Assembly (NCBI GenBank): GCA_024529925.1
Contig: JAFEUB010001556.1
Coordinates: 62,001 to 126,000, forward strand
Direction: 5' to 3'
Source of the DNA: Ophthalmolycus amberensis
Taxonomy: Eukaryota; Chordata; Actinopteri; Perciformes; Zoarcidae
Length of the DNA stretch: 64,000 nucleotides
The notes under the pieces were generated by a model. It was not told the origin of the DNA. It ran no database searches and saw nothing but the letters and a program-made list of their open reading frames with translations. The translations under genes and the position numbers were made by a program. This document shows, in pieces, positions 1 through 13,000 of this stretch. Each line of letters begins with the position of its first letter. Within the stretch, counting starts at the first letter, position 1.

Positions 1-3000
1 TTATCTGGGTCCGCCGGTTCCAGTCTGAGTCAGCAGAAACAGCTCAGTAGTCTCACCGGAGCTGCAGGTCAGGGTCCAACAGAGACCAACGCGGAGGTAT
101 GGCCATATGACTCACTTCCACATTCTTTAGTTCTCATTTTATATTTCCTCCTCTGCCCACCTTGCTTTGCAAATATACAAGTGCAGTCACATGTAGTGGC
201 ACTTGTACTTCCTCTCAAGTCACCATCAGGAATGTCAAATACGATAGCTGATAAATGTTACTCTCTCTTATTCCTTCTCTCTGATCGCTTGTGTCTGTAT
301 GTGTTGTGTCTGTAGGATCGAGCAGAGAAACACACTGGAGGACAGCGCTATGACAGGTACTAGCTTTATTCCCATCAGCCGTCGTCTGTGCAGGTGACCA
401 GACAGTGATTCTAAGAATCGTAACAAATGTATATTGGATGAGAGTGAACTTAGCAGCTTTCTGCCTGGTCTGAAACAGTTTTCCGTCCTCTCTTACTTCA
501 TACTTAAATAATTAGAGACTCTATTGTTTACATGGTTACAGTAGCCACACCCATCTTGAAAGGATGCCGAGCAGAACCTTGCATTGGTTGACTATATTGC
601 TCTTTTGAAGCAAAGAGCTTCAGAAACTATCAAAAGCATTGACTGTTTATTTCTTACACTCCTTGAGTCACAGGCGCCGCTTGCCTTTAGAAAACATTGA
701 GGGCGTTCCACAAGTCCTGTGACTGATGTGTGATCCTCGTATATTTCTTATATCGTAATATTTGATGTGTAGTGAGGATCTCAATGCTAGCTAGTCTGGC
801 AGGCTATCGCCCAAAGGACAGCTCTCCAGCTGCTCACAGGCCTCTGTAGAACCAGAATGCACCCCGACGGACACCCTGATGGCGTCCATCAATCTTTCGT
901 ATCGTTGTGACCAGCAGCAGCTGAAACTCCTTTTAGTTTAAGTTCAGCAGAAAGCTTATCCCCCATAAATCTATATCCCCTTTAAGCTCATGTGGAGTCT
1001 AGCGTCACCCATGGTTGATATATCAGGCTTTTGCCAAATCCTGCAGGCATTCCAGAGCAGCGATACACTTTACAAAACCTTTTCACTGAGCTCCAGATCG
1101 AGGCCGGGAGGTAGAAATTCAGTAGAAATGTTCTTATTTACTATCTCTCTTTTTGTCAATGTGCCATCTTTTCTTGGGCAACAGTTTTGAACGTGTTTGG
1201 ACGTGTTTGGACGTGTTCGGACGTGTTTGAACATGTACCTTGTTATCTTGAAACTGATGTCCAACCTAAATGCAGAGCAGTGTGCTCAGTATTCAGGTAT
1301 GAACGAACAAGGCCACACTTTAACTGATGTACTTGTCCTCTCCTCAGTGTCAACTCTGATGCCACGTCGGGGAAGGAGATGAGTGATGGTTATGAGGGGA
1401 CCCATGGAGGTAAAGGCGAAGGGAAAGTCCGCAAACACCACCGCAGGTCCACGCGCACTCGTTCCCGGCAAGAGAAGATCAACAGGCCGAAGCTCAACAT
1501 GCTCAATGTGGGTGACCAAAACACGTTCCGACATGAAAGACGATGCTCAAAAGTAATGTAACAGCTGATCATGTATTCACTGTGTCTGCTCCTGTTGCAG
1601 GTGTGCAACACGGGCGATAAGATGGTAGAGTGTCAGTTGGAAACTCATAACCACAAAATGGTCACTTTCAAGTTTGACCTGGATGGAGACGCACCGGAAG
1701 AGATTGCTACATACATGGTACGTAGGAGACAAAGTCGGTGCCGCTTCACATGATGCGACGGTTTTCGTAGCGCGCTGTGAGCTGCCTGAGGTGCTTTCCT
1801 AAAGCTCAGAGCTCTGAAACTCCCCGTGTTGCTGTTCTCAGCTGCAATGCAGCAAAAATATATTCGTCTGTCTCTCTCTCTTGCTCCTTCTCTCTCCTCC
1901 TGTCCCAACCGATTTGTATTGGCCTCATATTTCTAGATGGATGAATATTTATGGCAAAACTGCTCCACCAACTTATCATGTATAATAAAGGTGGTCCACG
2001 GCAAACGGCCACTTGTGAAGCTTATCAAAGCAATATATTTAATCAACTTGACATTGTGAAATGCTTAGAGACATGAACACTTGATAAACTTCACCAATTA
2101 TGCAAAAGTGTTTATTGGATGTTCTTGAGCCTTGTTGAATAGAACATGTATCTGGAAATTCAATCATTTTGTTAACATCTGTTGTTTCTGACACACTTTT
2201 ATTTCATTGCATTTCTTGTTAAGCTAAAACCCTTTTTGTTCTGTCGCCTTGTCCTCCATTGCGTCCCTCAGGTGGAGAATGACTTCATTCTGCCTTTAGA
2301 AAAGGAAATGTTCATCGAGCAGCTCAAGGACATAGTGGACAAGGCTGAGGACATGCTGAGCGAGGACGCCGAGGGTGAGCGGAACTCTGACCAAGGAGGC
2401 AGCCCCAAACAGAGCGACGGCGCCGGCGCTCTGGGACCAGAGGTGAGAAAGGAGCTGTTGACCGTTAATAGTTGCAATGGCACAATGTGTCTACGAGCGC
2501 CTCGGATTCATCATCCTCACAGCACTCCTCGAGATGACTCTGCACGCAACGCTGCCAACAAGAGCTGCCAAACATACCATTCCTGCTGATGTGACATTTT
2601 GATCTGACTGAATTCGTTTCTGAGGTCCAGCTTTTTGGCTCGTTGAGGAAACCTTTTCAAATGCCTATTAAATGGATCCACATGCGTCAAATCTGTGTAG
2701 TAATCCTTCCTTTTCTTTAGGGATTGAAGGCTTCCGCACCCAGCGCACCACAGCCGGTGTACCAGCAAAACGGTAAGACTTTGAGCTACCTGGAACTTCT
2801 GCGTTCACAAAATCCACTCGCACTTTTCAGATGTGGTTAAACTCGGCTGCCTCCCTGCACATCTGCATTTTTAGGAGGCATATTACAATATGAGGAGGTT
2901 TCCTCTGATTTTGTTATTTTGTTTCTCAAGGGGTCAGTCGGTACATTTAGGTCTTTTACTGAATTAATATTCTAGTAGACGTGCGTTTATGCGCTTTCCT

Positions 3001-4567
3001 TCCTCTCTGTCCTTGGCAGTCCTCCACACTGGCAAGCGCTGGTTTATCATCTGCCCTGTGGCTGAGACGCCGATATTGGACGAAGAGAAGACGACATCTC
3101 GCACCTCTACAGCCCAGGGTATGCTGCACACTCACAAACACAGTATCATTAATGCTTCACGTCTTTAGGTTCTCTACTTTGTGACATGAGCCCAACGAGC
3201 AGCAGCTTTCTTTGCCAGTATAGATTTTCTACTAGAATAAGCTGAGTCGTTTCTGTCCGACTTGCTGCTGTTTGTAGTGAAGATGGTGCGCGTGCATCAG
3301 AGTGTGCTTCTGTGTGCTTCGTCTGTTGGGGTCAGTTATATAAGGGTGCTTCTGCAGTGGTTCTAGGCGGAAACGAAGGGCGGGATTCATACTCCAGCTG
3401 ACGGAGCCTGATGGGGGAAGACAGGAAGTGATGTAACACTCGGGCACCCACAGGACCCAGCCTCCCGTCCTCTTCACGGCCTTGGCTGTTTAGCTCCCAA
3501 TCTGTTCTACTCCTAATTAACTCTGATCTTTTTATGTCCCCAGAATCTGAAAAGTCTGCCTCATCGTCAGTCAGGCCCAACGGCAACACTGCTGCAGCGG
3601 CAACCCCAGTCGCATCTTTATCCTCCCAAAGCCCGTCTGCCTCCTCCTCCTCCTCTCTGCCCACTGCAGCTCAGACCTCAGTGCAGCCTCAAGACCAAAA
3701 CATCGACCAAACCCGCCTCCAGCAGCCTCAGCCGTGTGTAACTAACCACGTCCTTGCTGCTGCCGGTGCCAGCCATCACAACTTCCTTCCTGTGGAAGAG
3801 CCTTGCATCTCCGCTGTCTCCATTGTAACGGACATTCCATGCTGCGCTATTGTGCCGCCTGTCACTCTGGATGTGAAAGGAGCAGCTAGTGGTTTGGCCT
3901 CTGCCCTAACTAATCAGCCCAATCAGAAGGCCAGTCCCTCTGGAGAACTACCCCCTCAGCTGGCCTCCCATCAGTCTGTGGTCCTGCAGCAACCCTATGC
4001 CACGCCCATGCAGCCCGGGACCGTCACCTCCCAGCCCCAGAGTCCAGCGCATCAGACCCCCCAGAACTCCCAGTCGTCGAGCCACCTGCAGCCGACGAGT
4101 GGGGGGCCAGGCGAGTCTGACAGTGACGGACCGCGCAGGGTGGAGTTTGCAGACCGCACCATCAAGACTTTGGACGAGAAGCTGAGAAACCTGCTGTACC
4201 AGGAGCACGCGCCCTCCCAGCCCTCCAGCACCGCATCCGACCCCCAGGCCTCCAGCACAGAGGGAGTCGGCTCACCTCCAGTCTCAGACGGCCAGAGCTC
4301 CGAGGGAGCACATGCAAAGAAGAAAGGGGAGCTGCTGGTAAAATACGTGTGTGTGTGTGTGTGAGAGAGAGGGAAAGCTGAGCATTCAAACGCTGGTTGG
4401 GAGCTAAGTTAATAGGCAACATCATTGAATCATTTCCCTGCACTGTATCATTGATTTGACTATTGGCTGTTAAGAGCAAGACTAATACTGTGTTTAGAAA
4501 GAGGGGAGGGTAACACAATTACTGGCGTCAGGCACCATAACTCATCGTGATCTCTTTCTCTGGCAGC

Positions 4568-4605
<38 letters not shown>

Positions 4606-7043
4606 CTCTCTGCGTGCATTCATGCTGCCAAAAACAAATCAGGGTCTGAGTCATTCAGCAAAAGCTGAGGTCAGGAGAGACTGGCTAGCCTTACCGCACT
4701 GATCGCATTTAACGATTTACCACTTTCTACTCTTCAAATGATTGCGACCTCCCACACACACACTCTCTTCTCTTTTTCTCTGTTAGCCTCAGATTCCTGA
4801 GCGCACCGATAGTGTGGGTGCACTGAGTGACTCTGCAATGGCAGGTAGGTAGCATTATTTATGTAATGTTGTCCATATCATGTTATTACTGCTCGCTGGT
4901 TTGAGAACCCGTTCCATCGTTCTTCCTGGTCCTTTAGCCGCCAACAGGGTTGTGAACAGAAGAGACGTGACCACCAGCTCCGGTTCTTACGGCTCCAAAA
5001 GCCGTTTTCAAGTAAGAATCCACGTTCAAAAACACAAATGTCCTTTGACCAAATGTAATTATATTACAGATCATGATTTATGCCTTTGTTTGTCCCGGGT
5101 CCAGTTTGCTGCTGAAACATTGCATTGGTCGATGACGTTTATGGACCCTAATTTTGTTATAAACGCAGGCTTCTGTTCCTTCCAGATCATCCCCACTCCA
5201 CCGGATGTCGTTTGCCGTTTAGAGAAAAGCAAGAAGAGTTGCAGTTCCCCGGCACCCTCTAGTGGTTCTGCAGGCTCATACAGCCAGTCCCAGGGCCCGT
5301 GCAGGAAAGACCAGGACTGTGGGTCCGTGGACAAATCCTCTGTGACGGCTGCAGCCGATCATGCAGGAACATCCAAACCCCACAGCAGTAACCGCTACTC
5401 TGCCCCGCCGAACTTCTACCAGGCCACCCCGACGTCCAGCACCGACGTCACGCCACGCCACATCCCCCGGGCCCAGACGATGGACACTCCGACCCCTCAC
5501 GACTACCACCACTCCTCCCACCTCTACTCCGGCTCGGCCGATGAGGAGAGCAGCAGCGTCGCCCTTCCCGCGGCCCACCCGGCTCCCCCGGCTCACGCCC
5601 AGTCCGAGCACAGCGGAAGCGACCTGATGAAGAGGGCGGTGGCCTTCCTGCGGCGCACTGGTCGGAGCAAAAGCGAGCAGAGCTCCGATTCGCCGAGCCG
5701 ACAGCCCGTGGCGATGAACGGTCACGCTGCCTCGCCGTCTGCGGGACACGCCCCCTCATCTTACTTCAGCAGTGACAACGACTCTGAGTTTGAGGATGCA
5801 GACATGAGGAAAGAACTGCAGAAGCTGAGAGAAAAGTAAAGTAACACATACATTCACACTACAGGTGAATAGGGTATATGAATGAATTCACTAAAAGGGT
5901 ATCGCCTGCTAGTAGCAGAGAACTCCTAAAGTAATGGCATGAAAAGAAGTGTGAATAACTTTCTTCCGACTGGCCGTGCTAAAAAGGAACAAGGCATTCA
6001 TTTATCAGTAAGTGTGGTGCATGTGCAGTGAGGATTATCTGACTCTGATAACGTGACGCATCCAAATACAGTCTGTGAAACGTTGATTTGATCTTTTTAT
6101 TTTTGGCAGCCAGATGCAAATGTTCGACAATACTGTGATCTTAATAACGGTAAACTGAAGGAAATGATTTTGACATTTTCTTTGAACACAACACTTTATT
6201 TTCCCACAAATATCACGACCGCAGGCTGTACTGACGGAGGCTTCAGTGGACCGCATGGAGAGTAAATTACTGAGGGAGAGCTTCGGAAAAAGACGACGAA
6301 AACATAAGCCGAAATTTACTTGCAGGCAGTTAAAGTCTGTTTTCTCCCTGTACCTTCTCACCAGACACATGAAGGAGATCTCTGAGCTGCAGTCGTTCCA
6401 GAGGAGCGAGATTGAGCATCTGTACACGGAGCTGGGCAAATCGCTGCCCTCCAATGTAGGCCTACTCCATGCTGCACCCCCAAGTGGCCGCAGGCGCAGG
6501 GCCAGCAAACACAAGCTGAAGGCTGGGAAGCTGCTCAACCCGATGGTGCAGCAGCTCAAAAACAATCTTAACACCTCCGCAGAGAGGAAAGGTGTGTGGA
6601 CTGTTTTGATGGCGGGGGTTGATAAGTGGCGTACGTGATGAGTCGTGTGCACGGGAGAGCATTTTCAGTCTGAAAGCACACAAATGGAAAACACAGGAAT
6701 GGTGTCATGTTCAGAAAAACTGTAGGAAAGTGTTATTCACAGAGTGATTCACTCTGACTCACACTTCTTTGTTTTGTTTCTGCTCCAAGGTGAGAGCGTC
6801 GCCAGCTCATCCAGCTCCCCGGCTAAAAGTTCAGTTCTGTCAGACGGCTCTGCTCACTCCAGTGGCAGCTCCAGCTCCAGCAACCAGCCCAGTGCCCCCC
6901 CAGAGCAGGTCCACACACAGCAGCCCTGTTCCCTGAAGGGCTCTTTCTCCTCCGACAACATCTACGCCGGGCTACACGGGGATGGAACGGCCAACCAAGC
7001 CGCCCCCGGCCAAGGTACACATTATGGGTTCATGTGCATGCTG

Positions 7044-7078
<35 letters not shown>

Positions 7079-10000
7079 TGTGGATGGGACATGCTATCCA
7101 CTAAACAGCCACTAGGGCTGAGGCAAATGCTTAGCAGTGTTAATGTTGTCCATACTGGCCATGGACAACATCTTTCAAGTAGATCAAGAGTCTCATCTCG
7201 AAGGATTACAGACACAAACACACCTCGCACTGTGTGTAGGGCCACTTAAAATACTATACATTTATATTTATGACCAATAATCGTCAATCGCCAATAAAAA
7301 TAAAGCAGAGGTTGGCAATATATCCAATAAATTAAGTGGTACAAATTCCCTTGAATTTCCTTATAATTTCCATTATGAGTAAATTAAAGTCATACTTTGT
7401 ATATGTAGCATTGGGAGAAATAAAAAAGGCAAAGAACAGTAAGTTCATATTCAGTTCATGCCAAGAACCTGATGTAAATATAATATGAACACGCATGCTA
7501 AAGATAAAATATTAAATACAGGAAAACATGGAAAATGATTCAGTGTATCTACTATAAGCCACAGTATAAAAGACAAGATATTGATAATAAATAATACTTA
7601 ATAAATACGGCTCATTGTTTTTCAGCAGCCATTATAAAAGCTTATTATTAATCAAGCCACGTTTAGACTACTGCAGGTTTGACAGAAAAACCCGAGAGCT
7701 GTCTCTATTCTAACGTCAATAATTCATGCTGACAACTGACAACAGATAATAAAACATGGTGGTTTATTGAGCTTGCCAACAATATTTTTTAAATGTCACT
7801 GTAACTCCTAAATTCTTTCTCAAGCTGTTACCAGTTTGCCATGTTTTTATTTCAGCTTGAGATGTTTTGATCTCGTTCATGTTAAGATGGTCAAGAATAC
7901 AAAAAATTTAGTTTTATTAGATCTAAGCGTCAGTCAAAGTGTCTTTCTTTTGTTTCCTGTGTAACGGGAAACTTATTATTATTTGATCTTTTTGATGTAA
8001 AGTATACTTTTATTTTATTTTTACTTTTTTCAGCAATATAATTTCCACTACATTATATTCTTACATTGAAGTGTATTTTCATATTTCTGCTGATACAAAA
8101 GCATGTTTGGGGACAGGTGCAAAAATCAAATCAAGCAATGATTCATTAATAAAAAAACAAAAATTCTTCGGGTCAAAACTCAAGCATACAACCACAATAT
8201 TCCTCCCCTAACAATGCTCTCTGTTGTCAGATGTAATTATTGTCTCAGATTGTCAGCAGATGATGTAGTGGGATCCTGCATATCGTGCACTCCTTCTTAG
8301 TCTTTTGATGGTGGGGGTTTCTCATCCCAGTCTCTGTACACTTTTACAAAGTGTCTCTTGTTTCTTCTCTTCTTCCCTCTTATATTCATTTTTACAGGCT
8401 GGACGGTTTACCACCAAACGTCAGAGAGAGTCACCTATAAATCTAGTAGCAAACCACGCACTAGATTCCTCAGTGGACCTGTGTCTCTGTCCATCTGTTT
8501 GTATTTGTTCTTTTCTATTTCCCCTCGCTCATTTCCATCTTCTCTTTGTTTAACCTGCCTCTCTCTCTCTTCTGTCAACCATTTAAAGAAACAAAATGTA
8601 TCTGTGATCTAGTGGATCTTCTATTTCACCCTCCTCACCTGGCACTCATTTTCTATTCCTACCACTCGACCCCCCCCCCCCCCCCCCCCCCTCCCTCAAC
8701 AACCTCGAAGCTTTATGTTCCGTACGATATTTTCCTTCTGACCGCCAGAGGATATCCATCACATGCACACGTGATGTTACTATTCAAACCTCATGTCTAC
8801 AAAGCCAACTGAGTCTAGACAATTCAGGAAAACGCCACCAGAATCAATGGCCTGTGCAGCCAGGAAATGTTTCCTTTTCACCTTCAAGTGATCCATGAAG
8901 CCGGTCACGTTTCAGCTTCCGGCTTTGCTGGAAGTCCCTTCACAGGTTACTGTGCAGAGGAGCCTGCGGACACTCGTCTGTGCCACTTAAAGAGCTTATG
9001 CTCAAGTTATGACTTCCTTTAATAACGTCTGTGTCCTCTTGGTGGTTGATGTTCTGCTGCATCAGCTTTTATTTAAAACCCTGTGACTACAGGTTTGGAT
9101 GAGATGACTGGACTCCTGATTGGAGGAGAGCGTGGCTCTTTCCAAAGACCCTCCTCGAATTCAGACTTTCAGTTTGACAGCATTTTGTTAAATACCATCA
9201 GTATGATGAACTCACCCTGCTCCTCTGATGCAATTCATCTATATTATGTCATTTTGATTACAGCTGTTGTGTAGGATTAGACTATGCATGTTGTGCTTCA
9301 TCAAAAGCAGAAGCTTTCTAAGTTGATTGTTGAAAACATTGCTCATGAAAACAATTTGAGAGTAATTCCTATACCTCTTGATGTCGAGTGAAACTCCCAG
9401 GAGTGTTTCCACCTCCTGGTCTGCATTGGCGGGCAGTGCTTTAGATAGTTGTAGTAGCTGACATGCGCTTTGTCGTACATTTGTGCGCTCATATGGTAAA
9501 TGTAGCCGTGTGTAGTATTGCCACTGTCTCCGGTGGTCGGACAGAATAAGGTAAAAAGTAACAGGATCTATGAACTCATTCAGTTCCTAGGCATGAAGCT
9601 TGAAAAGGAAACAATTCCAGGATGTGTGCGGCCTCCAATACCCAGGCTGCAAGAAACTTACATGTTATAGGTTTTTTTTTATCTGTAGTCTGGTATTTAT
9701 CCACAATTCACAGATCCATTCATAAACCATTCATTCATGGGTATAATGCCCCCCCCCCCCCCCCCCCCCTCATACAAATGCTTTGTGCAGTGCTTCTGGC
9801 TTAAAAAAACAAACGCACTGGGGCTAGTTCTCTCCAAACATGGGCCTGAGGTCAGATCTGCAAACCAGACAGGACGCCTGTTTGTACAAATATGTGTGTG
9901 CGTGTGTTAGAGAGAGAGAATGCCAAAACCTTTTTTTTTTCCCTTTTTGTTTCCATCCACTGTTCATTTAAATTGTATAACATCTCCCTAAGTCCAGGCA

Positions 10001-13000
10001 CTTTGCCCCAGTCAGCAGTCCTCTGTACATTAACACAGAGGGGAAACAAGCCCCGCCCCTCCTCCCTGATAGGCAGCTCTCTCTGTCCCTCATGTTTGGA
10101 CTGGGGAAGACGTGCATGGTGCAGGCGCCAGGCAGGGCACTGATGGAGACTTGCTCCGCCAATACGAAGGGCTGTATCGTCAATATTACTTCTTTTCTTT
10201 TTGTTGCCTCCTCCTTCCACCTCTCCCGAGTTACCTGCATGTTTCTGACTTTAGTGCTGCCTCTGAGGAGTTCCAGCTAGTATCTGTGTGCTCTTTCAGT
10301 TTGGAGTTTTATTTATCTTTGGTTTCACAGGCATTGTCACATCGACAAAGGGATCTCTTTTTAATCCAGGCTTCCTTTCGTAGACGACACTTTTATCCCG
10401 TTATGGTCGCTCGCTGCCGACTCACCGAACAATAAATCCTAAACTGAATCGAGATGATTTTACTCTTTAAATCGTAAAGGCCATTGAGATGATAGTGACT
10501 GCATTTTGCCGGAGTTCTCTCCGACAACATTTCAGCTGTTTTCAGTAAGTTCATTTAAAAGGCAGCATAAAATATGACGGTCTTCATCCTGACGTCGTTG
10601 CTATAAAAGCAGGAACCATTTAACGCGCAGCATCACAAACCACGGCTCGGTGTGCTCTCCGTCAGGTTCACTTCCTGATAGTCACCTTTTGATTTGAAAG
10701 AGAACACCTAGGCTCCTTCTTCCAGTCCTCCTCACTTTTAAACCCCTTTGTCCTCCTTTTCCCTCCTTCTCTCTCCCCAATTGTTTTAATAGCTGAATGT
10801 GCTTTTGAAGCAGCTTCTCCACATCCGTGTGGTGTGCAGTGTGTCCTGGCCTAACTGTTCCTGTCTTGTGCTGTTCTACCTTCTTATAGGGTCCACTCTG
10901 AAACGACTATGTCTAGGCAAAGAGCGCAGTAGTAGTAACTATCTCATTTACTTTCTTACTCTCTGTCTTTCTTCCTCTGTCCCCACTATTTTAGTCCTCC
11001 TTATTTTTGTATGTGCACTTTATTTCCTTTCTTCTTTTTTTGTTTTTCGGCACTTTGTTGCGGTTGTTGTCGAAGTTGTGGTTGCTCTGCAGATTGTTGC
11101 ATTGGTTTACGTTTGTCGTTGTTTTGCACGGCGGTGTCGATGTCTTGATTGCTGAATTTTGTCATTGGCTTGCATATCAAACATTTCATTTGTCTGTGGA
11201 AGTCACTCGTGTTGCAATCCTTTGGCTGCTATGTTGGCAAAACACCGCACAGTAAATAAAATCTGGAGACATTTACTCAACAGAACCAATGTTAAAGTTG
11301 GCTCTCATGAAGGTGATAGAATGGGTTCATTGTGTCTAAAGTGCCTCACATTACGCCAAACAGCAGCCAATTGATTTGACTGACAACTTATTCTTTTTTT
11401 AAAAATTCTTTTGACGTGGCCAGTTTTTAAAAAAATACCTTTTGTGTCTTTTCAGGGTCCGCTTTCAACACCTGCCACGTCGGCCTCCGGTCACACACAG
11501 CCGCCACTCACATCAGCCACGCCCTCACCATCTCCCCAGCCAATCACACGGCTTGCTCAGGTCCAGACCAACAACAGCAACAACAAGAGAGGCACGTTCA
11601 CCGACGATCTTCTCAAACTGGTGGACGACTGGACGAAGGAGACCGTGTCGGCGGCCAATCAGCCGCGCCCCTCCCTCAACCAGATCAAACAGCAGAGACG
11701 GCAGCAGGACCTGGAGGCCAGAGCGACACCCATGGGAGCAGCTCCGCACGAGGTATTCACAATGGAGATGAAGGATTCAATTCAATTCAATTCAATTTAT
11801 TTTGTATAGCCCAAAATCACAAATTACAAATTTGCCTCAGAGGGCTTTACAATATGTACACATTTGACATCCTCTTGTCCCAGAACCCTCACATCAGAAC
11901 AGGAAAAACTCCCCAAAAAAACCCCTTTAACGGGGAGGAAAGAGGAAGAAACCTGTGGGAGAGCAATAGAGGAGGGATCCCTCTCCCAGGATGGACAGAA
12001 GTGCAATGATGTCATGTGTAGAACAGGATAGTGAATTACAACACATTCAATGTAATTACAGCACATTCAATGTATGACACAACCACGACAGGAGGCAACA
12101 CCTGGTCCAGGTAAACCCGGATACACAGGAACCTGTGAGGCGAGAAAGCACAGAGACTCTGGTGAAGAAGCAGGTCAATAATGTGCATTAATGGTATCGG
12201 TAATATGAAATAGTAATGTGAGTAATAATAAAAGTGATATTAGCAGTTGGAGTCAGCAGGGCCATGGTAGGAGGAAGGACCAGGGTCCAGATGAAACCAT
12301 GCTCCATGGAAACCTGTGAGGAGAGGAAGCACAAGGACTCCGGGGAAGAGACAAAATCAGTACTGTGCATTAATGGTATCGGTAATAGGATTAATAATGT
12401 TAATAATGAAGATCGTAGTAGGTGTCAGCAGGGCCATGGCTGGTTGAAGAACCAGTGTCCAGATAAAACTGCGGTCATCCTGTGAGGCGAGAAAGCACAA
12501 ATACTCCGGGGAAGAAGTAAAGTTAGTAATGAGCATTAATGGGACATCAATGCATACAGACGGAGGTGAAGAAGAGGAGGAGAGAGGTGCTCAGTGTAGG
12601 AAGTCCCCCTGTAGTTTTTGCTTATACCAGTTTGTCCATGGGCCGGTCCAAGGCAAGCCAGAGCCAGCCCTAACTATAAGCACTATCAAAGAGGAAAGTC
12701 TTAAGCCTACTCTTAAATGTGGTGAGTGTGTCTGCCCCCCGGACTGAAACGGGAAGCTGGTTCCACAGAAGAGGTGCTTGATAACTGAAGTCTCTGGCTC
12801 CCATCCTACTTTTTAAGACTCTAGGAACCACAAGTAACCCTGAATTCACTGGATCGCAGCTCTCTAGTAGGGCAGTATGGTACTATAAGCTCTTTAAGAT
12901 ATGATGGAGCCTGACCAATTCGGGCTTTGTAGGTAAGTAAAAGGATTTAAAATTATATTCTAGATTTTACAGGGAGCCAGTGCAGAGAAGCTCATACAGG

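Noticed and set aside
5276..5759. Several long open frames on both strands across GC-rich sequence
   Set aside because: These are shadows of the large wnk2 exon 5,186-5,835. Only its + frame (RYSAPPN, SSYFSSDNDSEFEDAD) matches the WNK family.
6246..6364. Open sequence directly upstream of the wnk2 exon at 6,365, read as part of that exon
   Set aside because: The preceding exon needs AA plus A to make the Lys of KHMKEISE, which only works from the acceptor at 6,364. The upstream stretch is intron.
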